From positions 1,302,001 through 1,366,000 of the forward strand of contig NZ_CP011132.1 of assembly GCF_000981805.1 (NCBI RefSeq): a stretch of DNA of 64,000 nt. Reading direction: 5' to 3'. The stretch is from Citrobacter amalonaticus Y19 (GTDB lineage: Bacteria; Pseudomonadota; Gammaproteobacteria; Enterobacterales; Enterobacteriaceae). Position numbers and translations under genes: made by a program. The stretch's first letter is position 1. Each line of letters starts with the position of its first letter. Shown in pieces: positions 7,958 through 16,400 of the stretch. The notes beneath the pieces are model-generated. The model did not search any database. It was not told the DNA's origin and was given only the letters and a program-made list of their open reading frames with translations.

Positions 7958-8818
7958 TTACGCCGCGAGCAGTCTGTCCATTGCCTTCTGTGCAATCACC
8001 AGATGCTGACCGCCAAACAGTCTTGCCCGGTTGAGCAAGGTATACAGTTGATAGACCGGTTGCCGGTCGAGAAAATCTAACGGCAGCGGCGATACCGACT
8101 GATAACCGTCATAAATTTGCGGCGGCTGTTCGGTATGCAGCGGCAACATCGCCAGATCGCACTCTCTGTCTCCCCAGTAACAGGCCGGATCAAACAGATA
8201 CGGACCGTCTGGCCCGAGCGCGCAGTTCCCGGACCACAAATCGCCGTGCAGCAAAGAGGGCTGCGGCTGGTGAGAGGAGAGACGCTGCTGCACATGTTCG
8301 ACAATGGCGTCAATATTGCCAAAGGCAATGCCTTTTTCCGCCGCCAGTTCAAGTTGCCAGCCAATGCGCTGCTCGGCGAAGAAGGTAGACCAGCGGCGCT
8401 GCCAGGCATTGGGTTGCGGCGTGGTCGAGAGCGCATTATCGAAGTCCAGCCCAAACTGCGGCTGATCGCTCCATTCATGCAGATGGGCAAGTTGTTGCCC
8501 CAGAATAAACGCACTATGCGCGTCCAGCGGACGGGGAGGGAGATAATCCATCACCAGAAAGCTGTAATCACGATCCGCACCCACCGCCCACACTTTGGGG
8601 ACCGTCACCGTATGGCTGCGTGATAACAGTTCTAATTGATCGGCTTCTGCCGTGAAGCCGGGAAGCAGTTCTCGTTCATCACATTTAACGAAGAAATCGC
8701 GTCCCGCATAGCGTAAATGCCACGCGGCATGAATTTCTCCGCCAGGCAGTTCGTTACGCAGTTCGATTTCGCCTTCACCGAGTTGCTCGCTTAAAAGACG
8801 ACTGATAGCCTGCCACAT
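7958..8818 (-). CDS. yniA: Fructosamine kinase-family protein YniA
   Basis: Kinase of the aminoglycoside-phosphotransferase-like fold, fructosamine/ketosamine-3-kinase family; it probably phosphorylates glycated amines or proteins for repair, although its substrate is not settled. 286 residues from the ATG at 8818 (MWQAISRLLSEQLGEGE), the E. coli length; the upstream in-frame Met at 8833 adds only five residues. The catalytic loop LLHGDLWSGNCALG with the HGD motif, and the metal-binding FDPACYWGDRECDLAM, are intact. Convergent with yniB. Confidence 0.92.
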   Translation of the reverse strand: MWQAISRLLSEQLGEGEIELRNELPGGEIHAAWHLRYAGRDFFVKCDERELLPGFTAEADQLELLSRSHTVTVPKVWAVGADRDYSFLVMDYLPPRPLDAHSAFILGQQLAHLHEWSDQPQFGLDFDNALSTTPQPNAWQRRWSTFFAEQRIGWQLELAAEKGIAFGNIDAIVEHVQQRLSSHQPQPSLLHGDLWSGNCALGPDGPYLFDPACYWGDRECDLAMLPLHTEQPPQIYDGYQSVSPLPLDFLDRQPVYQLYTLLNRARLFGGQHLVIAQKAMDRLLAA

Positions 8819-8924
8819 GATGTCTCTCCCCATGTTGTCTGCCAGATCATAAGGTTAGCGCAAAGATGCGGTTAAAAAACACGAACTAACGCACACCGTG
8901 GACGTGTTTTCATGGTAATGGCAT

Positions 8925-9215
8925 TTATTGTCCGCTGAGATCCCACTCTTCCCAGGTCACAACGCTGACTTCCGGCACTTTATCCAGCGCACTTTCAGCC
9001 AGCCCCGCGGCCAGTGCTTTAACCTCGTCCGGACTCTGGGCGCTAATCAGCCCAAAAGTATTGGTCCCCAGCTCATGCACATTCCCGTCATCATCCGTGA
9101 GGGTGAGCAGAAAACCGGCTCGGGTGAGATGGTTGTTCAGCTCATTGATTTCCGTTAAGGAGTCCTCGTGGAACGTGATAGTAATAACATATCGGGTGAT
9201 TTCCCCACTGGCCAT
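8925..9215 (-). CDS. ydiZ: Small protein YdiZ (possibly GhoS-like fold)
   Basis: 96-residue cytoplasmic protein conserved at this locus in enterics, function not established. The ATG at 9215 gives MASGEITRYVITITFHED, matching family length; the open frame extends further upstream but without a plausible ribosome site. AAGGGGTG precedes the ATG. The pattern of strand (RYVITITF), helix (TEINELNNHL), then D.dG..hEL..N.F.L resembles the GhoS antitoxin endoribonuclease family, a weak resemblance I judged by eye. No GhoT-like partner is adjacent. It sits between yniA and pfkB, all on the minus strand. Confidence 0.85.
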   Translation of the reverse strand: MASGEITRYVITITFHEDSLTEINELNNHLTRAGFLLTLTDDDGNVHELGTNTFGLISAQSPDEVKALAAGLAESALDKVPEVSVVTWEEWDLSGQ

Positions 9216-9315
9216 TTGACACCCCTTTGTAATCTCATGAGTTTGTAGCATAGACGGTGAACGCGTATGCCGACAGGTTTGGGCGACATTCCCCCTCGAA
9301 AAGAGGGGGAAATCA

Positions 9316-10248
9316 TTACGGCTGGCTAAGGTAGGCGTAGATTTTTTGCGTGTCGTCGTGCGAGCACAGGCGCGTGCCCTGGTTGATGGTCGCGGCGCTA
9401 CCGGCCGCAACGCCGAAGCGCACCATATCCTCAAGTGAGGCGCCTTCAGCCAGTTTGAGGGTCATTGCCCCCACCATGCTGTCACCCGCGCCAACGGTGC
9501 TCTGGCTTTTAACCGGCGGTGGGACAACCTGCACGCAGGTTTTGCTGTCCACGCCCAGCGCGCCCTGAGGACCGAGGGAGACGACAACGCGCTGCGCTTT
9601 GCCGCTGCGGATAATTTCCTGCGCCGCTTTGCGCACGTCATCAGGCTGGGTGAGTTCGCGGTTAACCAGCGCGCTCAGTTCTTTCTGGTTGGGTTTGACC
9701 AGTTCAATATTGCCAATGGCTAACGCGGCCGTCAGCGCGTCGCCGGAGCTGTCAATAATGCAGCGGATCCCTTGTTTCTGCGCGGCGGTAATTAACTGGC
9801 TGAGTTTTTCGACTTTGACACCCGGCGGTAAACTGCCGCTGATAACCAGAATGGCGCCGGATTCTATCTCCAGCACCTGTTCTTCTATCTGGCGAAACTC
9901 ATCGTCATTCAATGCCGCGCCGGGCATGACAAAACGATACTGCTCGCCGCTGGATTCGACATGAACATGCAGGTTTTGACGCGTCCAGTCTTTTGCATCA
10001 ATGGTCGCTACCGGAACGTTTTCATCGGCGAGTAGCGCGACCAGATGCTCACCGGTTGCGCCGCCGACGGGGAAAATGGCGGTTGCCGTTCCACCCAGAT
10101 GGGCAATGGCGCGGGCGACATTAATGCCACCGCCGCCAGGTTCAAATACCGGGGCAGTACAGCGAAGTTTCCCTTCGGGATAGATTTGCGGGGTGATCGT
10201 TGCGCTATCGAGAGAGGGCGCAAGCGTCAACGTATAGATACGTACCAT
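9316..10248 (-). CDS. pfkB: 6-phosphofructokinase II PfkB
   Basis: Minor phosphofructokinase (ribokinase family), converting fructose-6-phosphate to fructose-1,6-bisphosphate with ATP, and also active on tagatose-6-phosphate. 310 residues. Family signatures are GGGGINVARA (38-47), KPNQKEL (185-191) binding MgATP, and GAGDSMVG (253-260) with catalytic Asp256. It is divergent from ydiY. A ribosome site AGGAGG precedes the start codon. Confidence 0.96.
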   Translation of the reverse strand: MVRIYTLTLAPSLDSATITPQIYPEGKLRCTAPVFEPGGGGINVARAIAHLGGTATAIFPVGGATGEHLVALLADENVPVATIDAKDWTRQNLHVHVESSGEQYRFVMPGAALNDDEFRQIEEQVLEIESGAILVISGSLPPGVKVEKLSQLITAAQKQGIRCIIDSSGDALTAALAIGNIELVKPNQKELSALVNRELTQPDDVRKAAQEIIRSGKAQRVVVSLGPQGALGVDSKTCVQVVPPPVKSQSTVGAGDSMVGAMTLKLAEGASLEDMVRFGVAAGSAATINQGTRLCSHDDTQKIYAYLSQP

Positions 10249-10490
10249 CGTTACCTCCTGTTAGGCTGCGTTCAGTCTGGCACCGAATAGCCTTAAAGTG
10301 AAGTCATTAACAATATGATTAATTAAAGTTTATTTATTTTATTTGCTGTAAAGTTATATAAATATTTAATTGCTTTGAGAGCTCTCTTATTCAAAAAATG
10401 AAATAAGAATTCATTGCTATGTTATTCGAGCCTTTTTATAATTTGTTACCTTTCCTGGGGCGTTTGTCATTGATCCCTCTGAAAGTTTCC

Positions 10491-10515
10491 GGGACCGTAA
10501 AGGTCTCTTTTTTTG
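10491..10515 (+). terminator. Terminator-like hairpin in the ydiY leader
   Basis: Stem GGGACC/GGTCTC (one G-U pair) with loop GTAAA, directly followed by a T run, only 20 bp before the ydiY start codon. The rest of the 286-bp pfkB-ydiY gap is A+T-rich at 10300-10400 and shows no gene. The hairpin could attenuate ydiY or end a short upstream RNA. Confidence 0.6.
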
Positions 10516-10534
10516 TTGTACGGACTCTTTATAA

Positions 10535-11293
10535 ATGAAGCTTTTAAAGACAGTTCCCGCTGCCGTTCTGCTGGCGGGGGGCGTGTTTGCGTCAATGTAT
10601 GCAACTGCCGATGATTCCGTTTTTACTGTCATGGATGACCCCTCAAGTGCGAAGAAACCCTTCGAAGGCAATCTCAACGCCGGTTACCTTGCGCAGTCAG
10701 GCAACACGAAAAGTTCTTCTTTGACCGCGGACACGACCATGACCTGGTACGGGCAAGCAACGGCCTGGTCACTGTGGGGGAACGCGAGCAACACCTCTTC
10801 CAATGATGAACGCTCTTCAGAGAAATATGCGGTTGGCGGTCGTAGTCGTTACAACGTGACCGATTATGACTACCTTTTCGGCCAGGCGAGTTGGCTGACG
10901 GACCGTTATAACGGCTACCGTGAGCGCGACGTGTTCACCGCCGGTTATGGTCGCCAGTTTCTTAACGGTCCCGTACATAGCTTCCGTTTTGAATTTGGTC
11001 CGGGCGTACGTTACGACGAGCATACTGATGGCACCACAGAAACGCAGCCGCTGGGCTATGCCTCTGGTGCGTATGCATGGCAGATTTCAGACAACACCAA
11101 ATTCACGCAAGGCGTGTCGGTGTTTGGTGCTGAAGATACCACGCTGAACTCCGAGACGGCGCTGAATGTGGCAATCAATGAGCACTTTGGCCTGAAAGTG
11201 GCCTACAACGTGACGTGGAACTCCGAACCGCCGGAGACTGCACCGGAGCACACGGACAGACGTACCACCGTCTCTCTGGGCTACCGGATGTAA
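10535..11293 (+). CDS. ydiY: DUF481 outer-membrane-type protein YdiY
   Basis: 252-residue exported protein of the DUF481 (salt-induced outer membrane protein) family, probably a beta-barrel; role unknown, described as acid-inducible in E. coli. The signal peptide is visible at residues 1-26 (hydrophobic AAVLLAGGVFASMYA, cleavage probably after ATA). The mature part is rich in alternating aromatic strands and ends in YRM-stop, near the aromatic C-terminus usual for barrels. The start codon lacks a strong ribosome site and lies right behind a terminator-like hairpin, suggesting controlled expression. Confidence 0.92.
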   Translation: MKLLKTVPAAVLLAGGVFASMYATADDSVFTVMDDPSSAKKPFEGNLNAGYLAQSGNTKSSSLTADTTMTWYGQATAWSLWGNASNTSSNDERSSEKYAVGGRSRYNVTDYDYLFGQASWLTDRYNGYRERDVFTAGYGRQFLNGPVHSFRFEFGPGVRYDEHTDGTTETQPLGYASGAYAWQISDNTKFTQGVSVFGAEDTTLNSETALNVAINEHFGLKVAYNVTWNSEPPETAPEHTDRRTTVSLGYRM

Positions 11294-11300
11294 GCTGAGG

Positions 11301-11330
11301 CCAGACTGCTCCCAGTCTGGCTTTTTTATT
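11301..11330 (+). terminator. Intrinsic terminator of ydiY
   Basis: CCAGACT/AGTCTGG stem, then CTTTTTTATT, 7 bp after the ydiY stop codon. Confidence 0.88.
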
Positions 11331-11401
11331 GCGGTGTCTGATGACGATTCGCTCGCTATCGCCTTTCTTCAGAATGTTCACTTCGCCAGAATCACAACGT
11401 C

Positions 11402-11421
11402 TGACGTGACGTGACGTGACG
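11402..11421. repeat. Four tandem copies of TGACG
   Basis: TGACG repeated exactly four times in the intergenic gap between ydiY and yniD, 16 bp beyond the yniD stop codon (plus-strand coordinates below it). A short simple repeat of the kind prone to slippage; no function evident. Confidence 0.8.
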
Positions 11422-11437
11422 GGGCGTGGTTTCGTGG

Positions 11438-11545
11438 CTATCCCCAAATCATTGCCGCCCAGCGTAGCAATAACATTGCACCACAGATGACGATCAGGAC
11501 GACCACCATTTTCCAGTGTTTTTTGGCGAAGCGATTTGATGGCAT
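11438..11545 (-). CDS. yniD: Small membrane protein YniD (35 residues)
   Basis: Too short for usual gene calls. The minus-strand frame encodes 35 residues beginning MPSNRFAKKHWKMVVV and ending LLLRWAAMIWG, recognisable as E. coli YniD. One transmembrane helix (about residues 13-31) follows a basic N-terminus, a single-span inner-membrane protein of unknown function. AGGAA precedes the start. A second in-frame ATG immediately upstream (11548) would add one Met. It sits between ydiY and the lineage-specific AraC gene, as yniD sits near ydiY in E. coli. Confidence 0.88.
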   Translation of the reverse strand: MPSNRFAKKHWKMVVVLIVICGAMLLLRWAAMIWG

Positions 11546-11656
11546 CATTTATTTCCTGTCGGTTCCAGACGGTTAATCCTAGTGTAACAAAACTGTCAGC
11601 CAGTCAGTGAGTGGATATGCATCTTGCATCGTCCAACAGGCAGGAAAAGGAGAGGG

Positions 11657-12475
11657 CTATGGCTCGTACTCTGCAAGCGCGTTGGTATAGTAATTAAGCT
11701 GCCGGTACTGAAGCTTCAACAGTTCCGTCGGCGTCAGGCCAGTATAGAGCCGACATGTTTTGATGAAATGTGCTTGATCGTAGTAGCCGTGGTTAATTGC
11801 GCCGTTCAGGACATCACCTTCCGTCAGGAGCTGACGCAGCGTTCTCTGAAAGCGGGCTGTGCGGCAAAAATAGCGCGCATCAACGCCAGTAAATTGGTGA
11901 ACGCGTCGTAGCATCGTCCGTTCAGTTATCCCCAACTGGTTACGGACTGTCGAGAAAGCATCACCGTAATACAGCCGATTCACCGCCTGCACGAGATCGG
12001 TGTTCACCAGATGGCGACGGTCAGTCATAGCCAGCAGCCAGCGTTCTAACCGGCTGATGCGCATGTCATACGATAAATTAATCAGTTCCGGAATGGCACA
12101 ACGTAGACCCAGATCGGTGAAGGAAGCAGGAACGTCATCGAGTTCATCCATCGCGATACCCAGGAGGGGAAAGCAGGTGGCCGAACGCAGTCGGATTGAC
12201 AGTAAATCGATTTCCCCCTGGGAGGTGAATGTCATTCTGGACTTGCGCGGGCGAAGCAGGACCGCCTCGCCCTTTGGGACAATGAGGCAATTTGCAGTCT
12301 GTGGGTTATCAAGCGGTATCGTCGCAATGCACAGAGGATCGCCGAGGTTGAGCAGCAGTTCGCCCCCGGTACCGGGAAAGAGCGTAGGCAAGTGCGTCCC
12401 GGCTGACAGTTGCCAGCACCAGAAATGGGCTATCCAGTCAGCCAGCGCCGGACTGGGTGCGCTGCGGCGTTGCAT
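11657..12475 (-). CDS. AraC-family regulator (DUF6597-type sensor), lineage-specific
   Basis: 272-residue transcription factor. Residues 1 to about 150 look like the DUF6597 sensor module found before AraC domains (PALADWIAHFWCWQLSAG near the start, then FPGTGGELLLNLGDPL). The C-terminal 100 residues carry the AraC/XylS helix-turn-helix pair (FSTVRNQLGITERTMLRRV, and INHGYYDQAHFIKTCRLYTG). The gene ends about 110 bp from yniD. The DUF6506 gene lies 27 bp upstream in the same direction, so the two are probably co-transcribed. E. coli carries the arpB pseudogene in this interval instead. Ligand and targets are unknown. Confidence 0.85.
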   Translation of the reverse strand: MQRRSAPSPALADWIAHFWCWQLSAGTHLPTLFPGTGGELLLNLGDPLCIATIPLDNPQTANCLIVPKGEAVLLRPRKSRMTFTSQGEIDLLSIRLRSATCFPLLGIAMDELDDVPASFTDLGLRCAIPELINLSYDMRISRLERWLLAMTDRRHLVNTDLVQAVNRLYYGDAFSTVRNQLGITERTMLRRVHQFTGVDARYFCRTARFQRTLRQLLTEGDVLNGAINHGYYDQAHFIKTCRLYTGLTPTELLKLQYRQLNYYTNALAEYEP

Positions 12476-12502
12476 GTTGATGTTTACCTCAGACTCGATG
12501 CC

Positions 12503-12814
12503 TTACTCAAACAGACTGTCTCCACTTTGGTTTCCCAGTCCCGGATGCAGGTCAAAGCGAACGACACCGACGTGCATTCTGCCTGCCGCCGCTTTCACCA
12601 TATGTGCAACACCAAGATGACCGAAACCCGCACACAATTCAATTGCCCGAATCCCCTCATCATAGAGCGCATCAAGGAGTTCACCCGCCTGCTGGTAATT
12701 GCTCACCGCGATGGTTTTAACCTGTACCTGTTCGGTTTTCACCCAGCCGTTATGGGTTTCAGCCACCGCGTGAGGCGCAACAAATATAAATGCCGCTTTT
12801 AAAATATCGCTCAT
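12503..12814 (-). CDS. DUF6506-type small protein of unknown function
   Basis: 103-residue cytoplasmic protein that I place in the DUF6506 family from the pattern FIFVAPHA...GWVKTEQVQVK...ELCAGFGHLG...GVVRFDLHPGL. The fold looks like a small alpha/beta protein with a central Cys-Ala-Gly-Phe-Gly-His motif (CAGFGHLG), but no activity is known to me. It is followed after 27 bp by an AraC-type regulator, forming a two-gene unit absent from E. coli K-12 at this site. Probably the regulator controls its partner, an inference from neighbourhood only. Confidence 0.75.
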   Translation of the reverse strand: MSDILKAAFIFVAPHAVAETHNGWVKTEQVQVKTIAVSNYQQAGELLDALYDEGIRAIELCAGFGHLGVAHMVKAAAGRMHVGVVRFDLHPGLGNQSGDSLFE

Positions 12815-13133
12815 GTCACTTCATCCTGTTTCGTTATCAAAACCTGGATCATACGTTTGATAATGTGAGCGGTATTGTACCAATCCGCCAGGAATGTAGC
12901 CGGGAATGCCGAAATATCGTTCTGCACAGGGAGGAAATGCTTGCTAACGTCGTGTTCCAGCTCAATATAAAACAGAAGGGTGCATTCTCCCTTTTTTTAG
13001 TGTTACCATCGTTCGACCACATTGCCGCGTTCGTGAAGCGAAGCTGATGTGTCCCAGATTGTGTGCCAATTTAGCAATTGTTGGTTAGATGGCTTCACAA
13101 CTTACTGTAAACCAATAAATTTTCTCTTTGTAT
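12815..13133. other. Intergenic region: divergent promoters of the DUF6506 gene and thrS
   Basis: No convincing gene. It must hold the promoter of the DUF6506/AraC unit (minus strand) and the promoter and 5' leader of thrS (plus strand). An 85-codon open frame at 12790-13047 has no ribosome site or family resemblance and is not called. The stretch from about 13060 resembles the E. coli thrS leader. Confidence 0.6.
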
Positions 13134-13154
13134 GTGATCTTGCGTATGGGTCAC
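13134..13154 (+). promoter_or_regulatory. thrS translational operator, tRNA-Thr anticodon-like hairpin
   Basis: Stem GUGAUC/GGUCAC closing a loop containing UUGCGUAUG, whose CGU mimics the threonine tRNA anticodon. It lies 22 bp before the thrS start codon. In E. coli threonyl-tRNA synthetase binds this hairpin and blocks its own translation; the sequence here is essentially unchanged. Confidence 0.85.
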
Positions 13155-13175
13155 CACTGCAAATAAGGACATAAC

Positions 13176-15104
13176 ATGCCTGTTATTACTCTTCCTGATG
13201 GCAGTCAACGCCATTACGACCACGCTGTAAGCCCCATGGATGTTGCACTGGACATTGGTCCAGGTCTGGCGAAAGCCACCCTTGCTGGCCGCGTTAATGG
13301 CGAGCTGGTTGATGCGTCTGACCTGATCGAAAATGATGCGACGCTCTCTATCATCACCGCAAAAGATGAAGAAGGGCTGGAGATCATTCGTCACTCCTGT
13401 GCGCACCTGTTAGGTCATGCGATCAAACAACTTTGGCCAAATACCAAAATGGCTATCGGTCCGGTTGTCGACAATGGTTTCTACTATGATGTGGACCTTG
13501 ACCGTACGTTGACCCAGGAAGATATCGATGCGCTCGAGAAGCGGATGCACGAGCTCGCTGAGAAAAATTACGACGTTATTAAGAAGAAAGTCAGCTGGCA
13601 CGAAGCGCGTGAAACCTTCGTGAAGCGTGGCGAGATTTATAAAGTCTCCATTCTTGATGAAAACATTGCCCATGATGACAAACCTGGTTTGTATCATCAT
13701 GAAGAATATGTCGATATGTGTCGTGGTCCACACGTGCCGAATATGCGTTTCTGCCATCACTTTAAACTGATGAAAACTGCAGGCGCGTACTGGCGTGGCG
13801 ACAGCGACAACAAGATGCTGCAGCGTATCTACGGAACGGCCTGGGCCGATAAAAAAGCCCTCAGTGCTTATCTGCAACGTCTGGAAGAAGCGGCAAAACG
13901 TGACCACCGTAAAATCGGTAAGCAGCTTGACCTGTATCACATGCAGGAAGAAGCGCCGGGTATGGTGTTCTGGCATAACGACGGCTGGACTATCTTCCGT
14001 GAACTGGAAGTCTTTGTGCGCTCCAAGCTCAAAGAGTATCAGTATCAGGAAGTGAAAGGACCGTTCATGATGGACCGTGTGCTGTGGGAAAAAACCGGGC
14101 ACTGGGACAACTACAAAGATGCGATGTTCACCACCTCTTCCGAGAATCGTGAATACTGCATCAAGCCGATGAACTGTCCGGGTCACGTACAGATCTTTAA
14201 TCAGGGGCTGAAATCCTACCGCGACCTGCCGCTGCGTATGGCCGAGTTTGGTAGCTGCCACCGCAACGAACCGTCAGGTGCGCTGCATGGTCTGATGCGT
14301 GTACGCGGCTTCACCCAGGATGATGCGCATATCTTCTGTACTGAAGAGCAAATCCGCGATGAAGTTAACGCGTGCATCCGTATGGTCTACGATATGTACA
14401 GCACCTTTGGCTTCGAGAAGATCGTCGTCAAACTCTCCACTCGTCCCGAAAAACGTATCGGTAGCGATGAAATGTGGGATCGTGCTGAGGCGGACCTGGC
14501 CGTTGCGCTGGAAGAAAACAATATCCCATTTGAATATCAACTGGGTGAAGGCGCGTTCTACGGTCCGAAAATTGAATTTACCCTGTATGACTGTCTCGAT
14601 CGCGCATGGCAGTGCGGTACAGTACAGCTGGACTTCTCTCTGCCGTCTCGTCTGAGCGCCTCCTATGTGGGCGAAAACAACGAGCGTCAGGTACCGGTTA
14701 TGATTCACCGCGCCATTCTTGGGTCTATGGAACGTTTCATTGGTATCCTGACTGAAGAGTTCGCAGGCTTCTTCCCGACCTGGCTTGCGCCGGTTCAGGT
14801 AGTGGTGATGAACATTACCGATTCACAGTCTGAATACGTTAACGAATTGACGCAGAAACTACAAAATGCGGGCATTCGTGTAAAAGCAGACTTGAGAAAT
14901 GAGAAGATAGGCTTTAAAATCCGCGAGCACACTTTACGTCGTGTCCCTTACATGTTGGTCTGTGGCGACAAAGAAGTAGAAGCCGGCAAAGTTGCCGTGC
15001 GTACCCGTCGTGGCAAAGACTTGGGCAGCCTGGACGTAAGTGAAGTGATTGAGAAGCTGCAACAAGAGATTCGCAGCCGCAGTCTTCAACAACTGGAGGA
15101 ATAA
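13176..15104 (+). CDS. thrS: Threonyl-tRNA synthetase
   Basis: Class II synthetase that charges tRNA-Thr and edits mischarged Ser-tRNA-Thr. 642 residues, identical in length to E. coli. Order of domains: TGS (1-62), editing domain with HSCAH (His73, His77), catalytic core with the zinc-site Cys in MNCPGHVQIF and motif 2 FRNEP-like CHRNEPSGALHG, and the C-terminal anticodon-binding domain. Start at ATG 13176 behind AAATAAGGA. It is the first gene of the thrS-infC-rpmI-rplT operon, with three bases between its stop codon and infC. Confidence 0.98.
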   Translation: MPVITLPDGSQRHYDHAVSPMDVALDIGPGLAKATLAGRVNGELVDASDLIENDATLSIITAKDEEGLEIIRHSCAHLLGHAIKQLWPNTKMAIGPVVDNGFYYDVDLDRTLTQEDIDALEKRMHELAEKNYDVIKKKVSWHEARETFVKRGEIYKVSILDENIAHDDKPGLYHHEEYVDMCRGPHVPNMRFCHHFKLMKTAGAYWRGDSDNKMLQRIYGTAWADKKALSAYLQRLEEAAKRDHRKIGKQLDLYHMQEEAPGMVFWHNDGWTIFRELEVFVRSKLKEYQYQEVKGPFMMDRVLWEKTGHWDNYKDAMFTTSSENREYCIKPMNCPGHVQIFNQGLKSYRDLPLRMAEFGSCHRNEPSGALHGLMRVRGFTQDDAHIFCTEEQIRDEVNACIRMVYDMYSTFGFEKIVVKLSTRPEKRIGSDEMWDRAEADLAVALEENNIPFEYQLGEGAFYGPKIEFTLYDCLDRAWQCGTVQLDFSLPSRLSASYVGENNERQVPVMIHRAILGSMERFIGILTEEFAGFFPTWLAPVQVVVMNITDSQSEYVNELTQKLQNAGIRVKADLRNEKIGFKIREHTLRRVPYMLVCGDKEVEAGKVAVRTRRGKDLGSLDVSEVIEKLQQEIRSRSLQQLEE

Positions 15105-15107
15105 GGT

Positions 15108-15650
15108 ATTAAAGGCGGAAAACGAGTTCAAACGGCACGTCCGAATCGTATCAATGGCGAGATTCGCGCCCTGGAAGTTCGCTTAACAGGTCTGGAAGGC
15201 GAAGCTTTGGGTATTGTGAGTCTGAGAGAAGCTATCGAAAAAGCTGAAGAAGCTGGAGTAGATTTAGTTGAAATCAGCCCTAACGCCGAACCGCCAGTTT
15301 GTCGTATCATGGACTACGGCAAGTTCCTTTATGAAAAGAGTAAGTCTTCTAAGGAACAGAAGAAAAAGCAAAAAGTTATCCAGGTTAAGGAAATTAAATT
15401 CCGTCCTGGTACCGATGATGGCGACTATCAGGTAAAACTCCGCAGCCTGATTCGCTTTCTGGAAGATGGCGATAAGGCCAAGATCACGCTGCGTTTCCGC
15501 GGTCGTGAGATGGCCCACCAACAGATTGGTATGGAAGTGCTGACGCGCGTCCGTGACGATCTGAGTGAACTGGCAGTAGTCGAATCCTTCCCTACGAAGA
15601 TCGAAGGCCGCCAGATGATCATGGTGCTCGCTCCTAAGAAGAAACAGTAA
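15108..15650 (+). CDS. infC: Translation initiation factor IF-3 (AUU start)
   Basis: Binds the 30S subunit, prevents subunit joining and discriminates start codons. The family N-terminus (KGGKRVQTARPNRINGEI) is reached only from ATT at 15108, three bases after the thrS stop codon; this rare start is the known basis of IF-3 autoregulation. From ATT the protein has 180 residues, exactly the E. coli length, with the N-domain, a lysine-rich linker (SKEQKKKQK) and the C-domain ending MVLAPKKKQ. Gene callers using standard starts would begin about 33 codons late, at 15207. Confidence 0.97.
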   Translation: MKGGKRVQTARPNRINGEIRALEVRLTGLEGEALGIVSLREAIEKAEEAGVDLVEISPNAEPPVCRIMDYGKFLYEKSKSSKEQKKKQKVIQVKEIKFRPGTDDGDYQVKLRSLIRFLEDGDKAKITLRFRGREMAHQQIGMEVLTRVRDDLSELAVVESFPTKIEGRQMIMVLAPKKKQ

Positions 15651-15661
15651 GGCCTTCAAGT

Positions 15662-15701
15662 AACAATGTCTGTGGAGCCAGCGGGTTCCGCAGGCATTGT
15701 T
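15662..15701 (+). promoter_or_regulatory. L20 control hairpin in the infC-rpmI gap
   Basis: Long imperfect stem-loop with outer arms AACAATG/CATTGTT and an inner CTGTGGA/TTCCGCAG-type stem, upstream of rpmI. It corresponds in position to the E. coli site where ribosomal protein L20 binds the mRNA, mimicking its 23S rRNA site, and represses rpmI-rplT translation. Confidence 0.65.
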
Positions 15702-15746
15702 CGCCTATGTTTCGTTTATTAACAATGCGAAGTGGAAGTTATTAAG

Positions 15747-15944
15747 ATGCCAAAAATTAAGACCGTACGCGGTGCTGCTAAGCGCTTCAAAAAAACCGGT
15801 GGTGGTGGATTTAAGCGTAAGCACGCAAACCTGCGTCATATTCTGACCAAAAAATCGACTAAGCGTAAACGTCACCTGCGTCCAAAAGGCCTTGTTTCTA
15901 AAGGCGATCTGGGCCTGGTTATCGCGTGCCTGCCGTACGCATAA
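15747..15944 (+). CDS. rpmI: Ribosomal protein bL35
   Basis: 65-residue basic protein of the 50S subunit (MPKIKTVRGAAKRFKKT...), exact family length. The ATG at 15747 is chosen over an in-frame GTG-type start five codons earlier because the family begins MPKIKT. It lies between infC and rplT and is translationally controlled by L20 through the upstream leader structure. Confidence 0.97.
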   Translation: MPKIKTVRGAAKRFKKTGGGGFKRKHANLRHILTKKSTKRKRHLRPKGLVSKGDLGLVIACLPYA

Positions 15945-16003
15945 GCCGTTAACGTTTTTTTAACTTTTTAATGCCCAATCGGTTTCACCGCGGTGAAAGA
16001 TGA

Positions 16004-16393
<390 letters not shown>

Positions 16394-16400
16394 GCCAGTG

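Noticed and set aside
12790..13047. 85-codon open frame upstream of thrS
   Set aside because: No ribosome site, overlaps the start of the DUF6506 gene and its promoter, and resembles no family.
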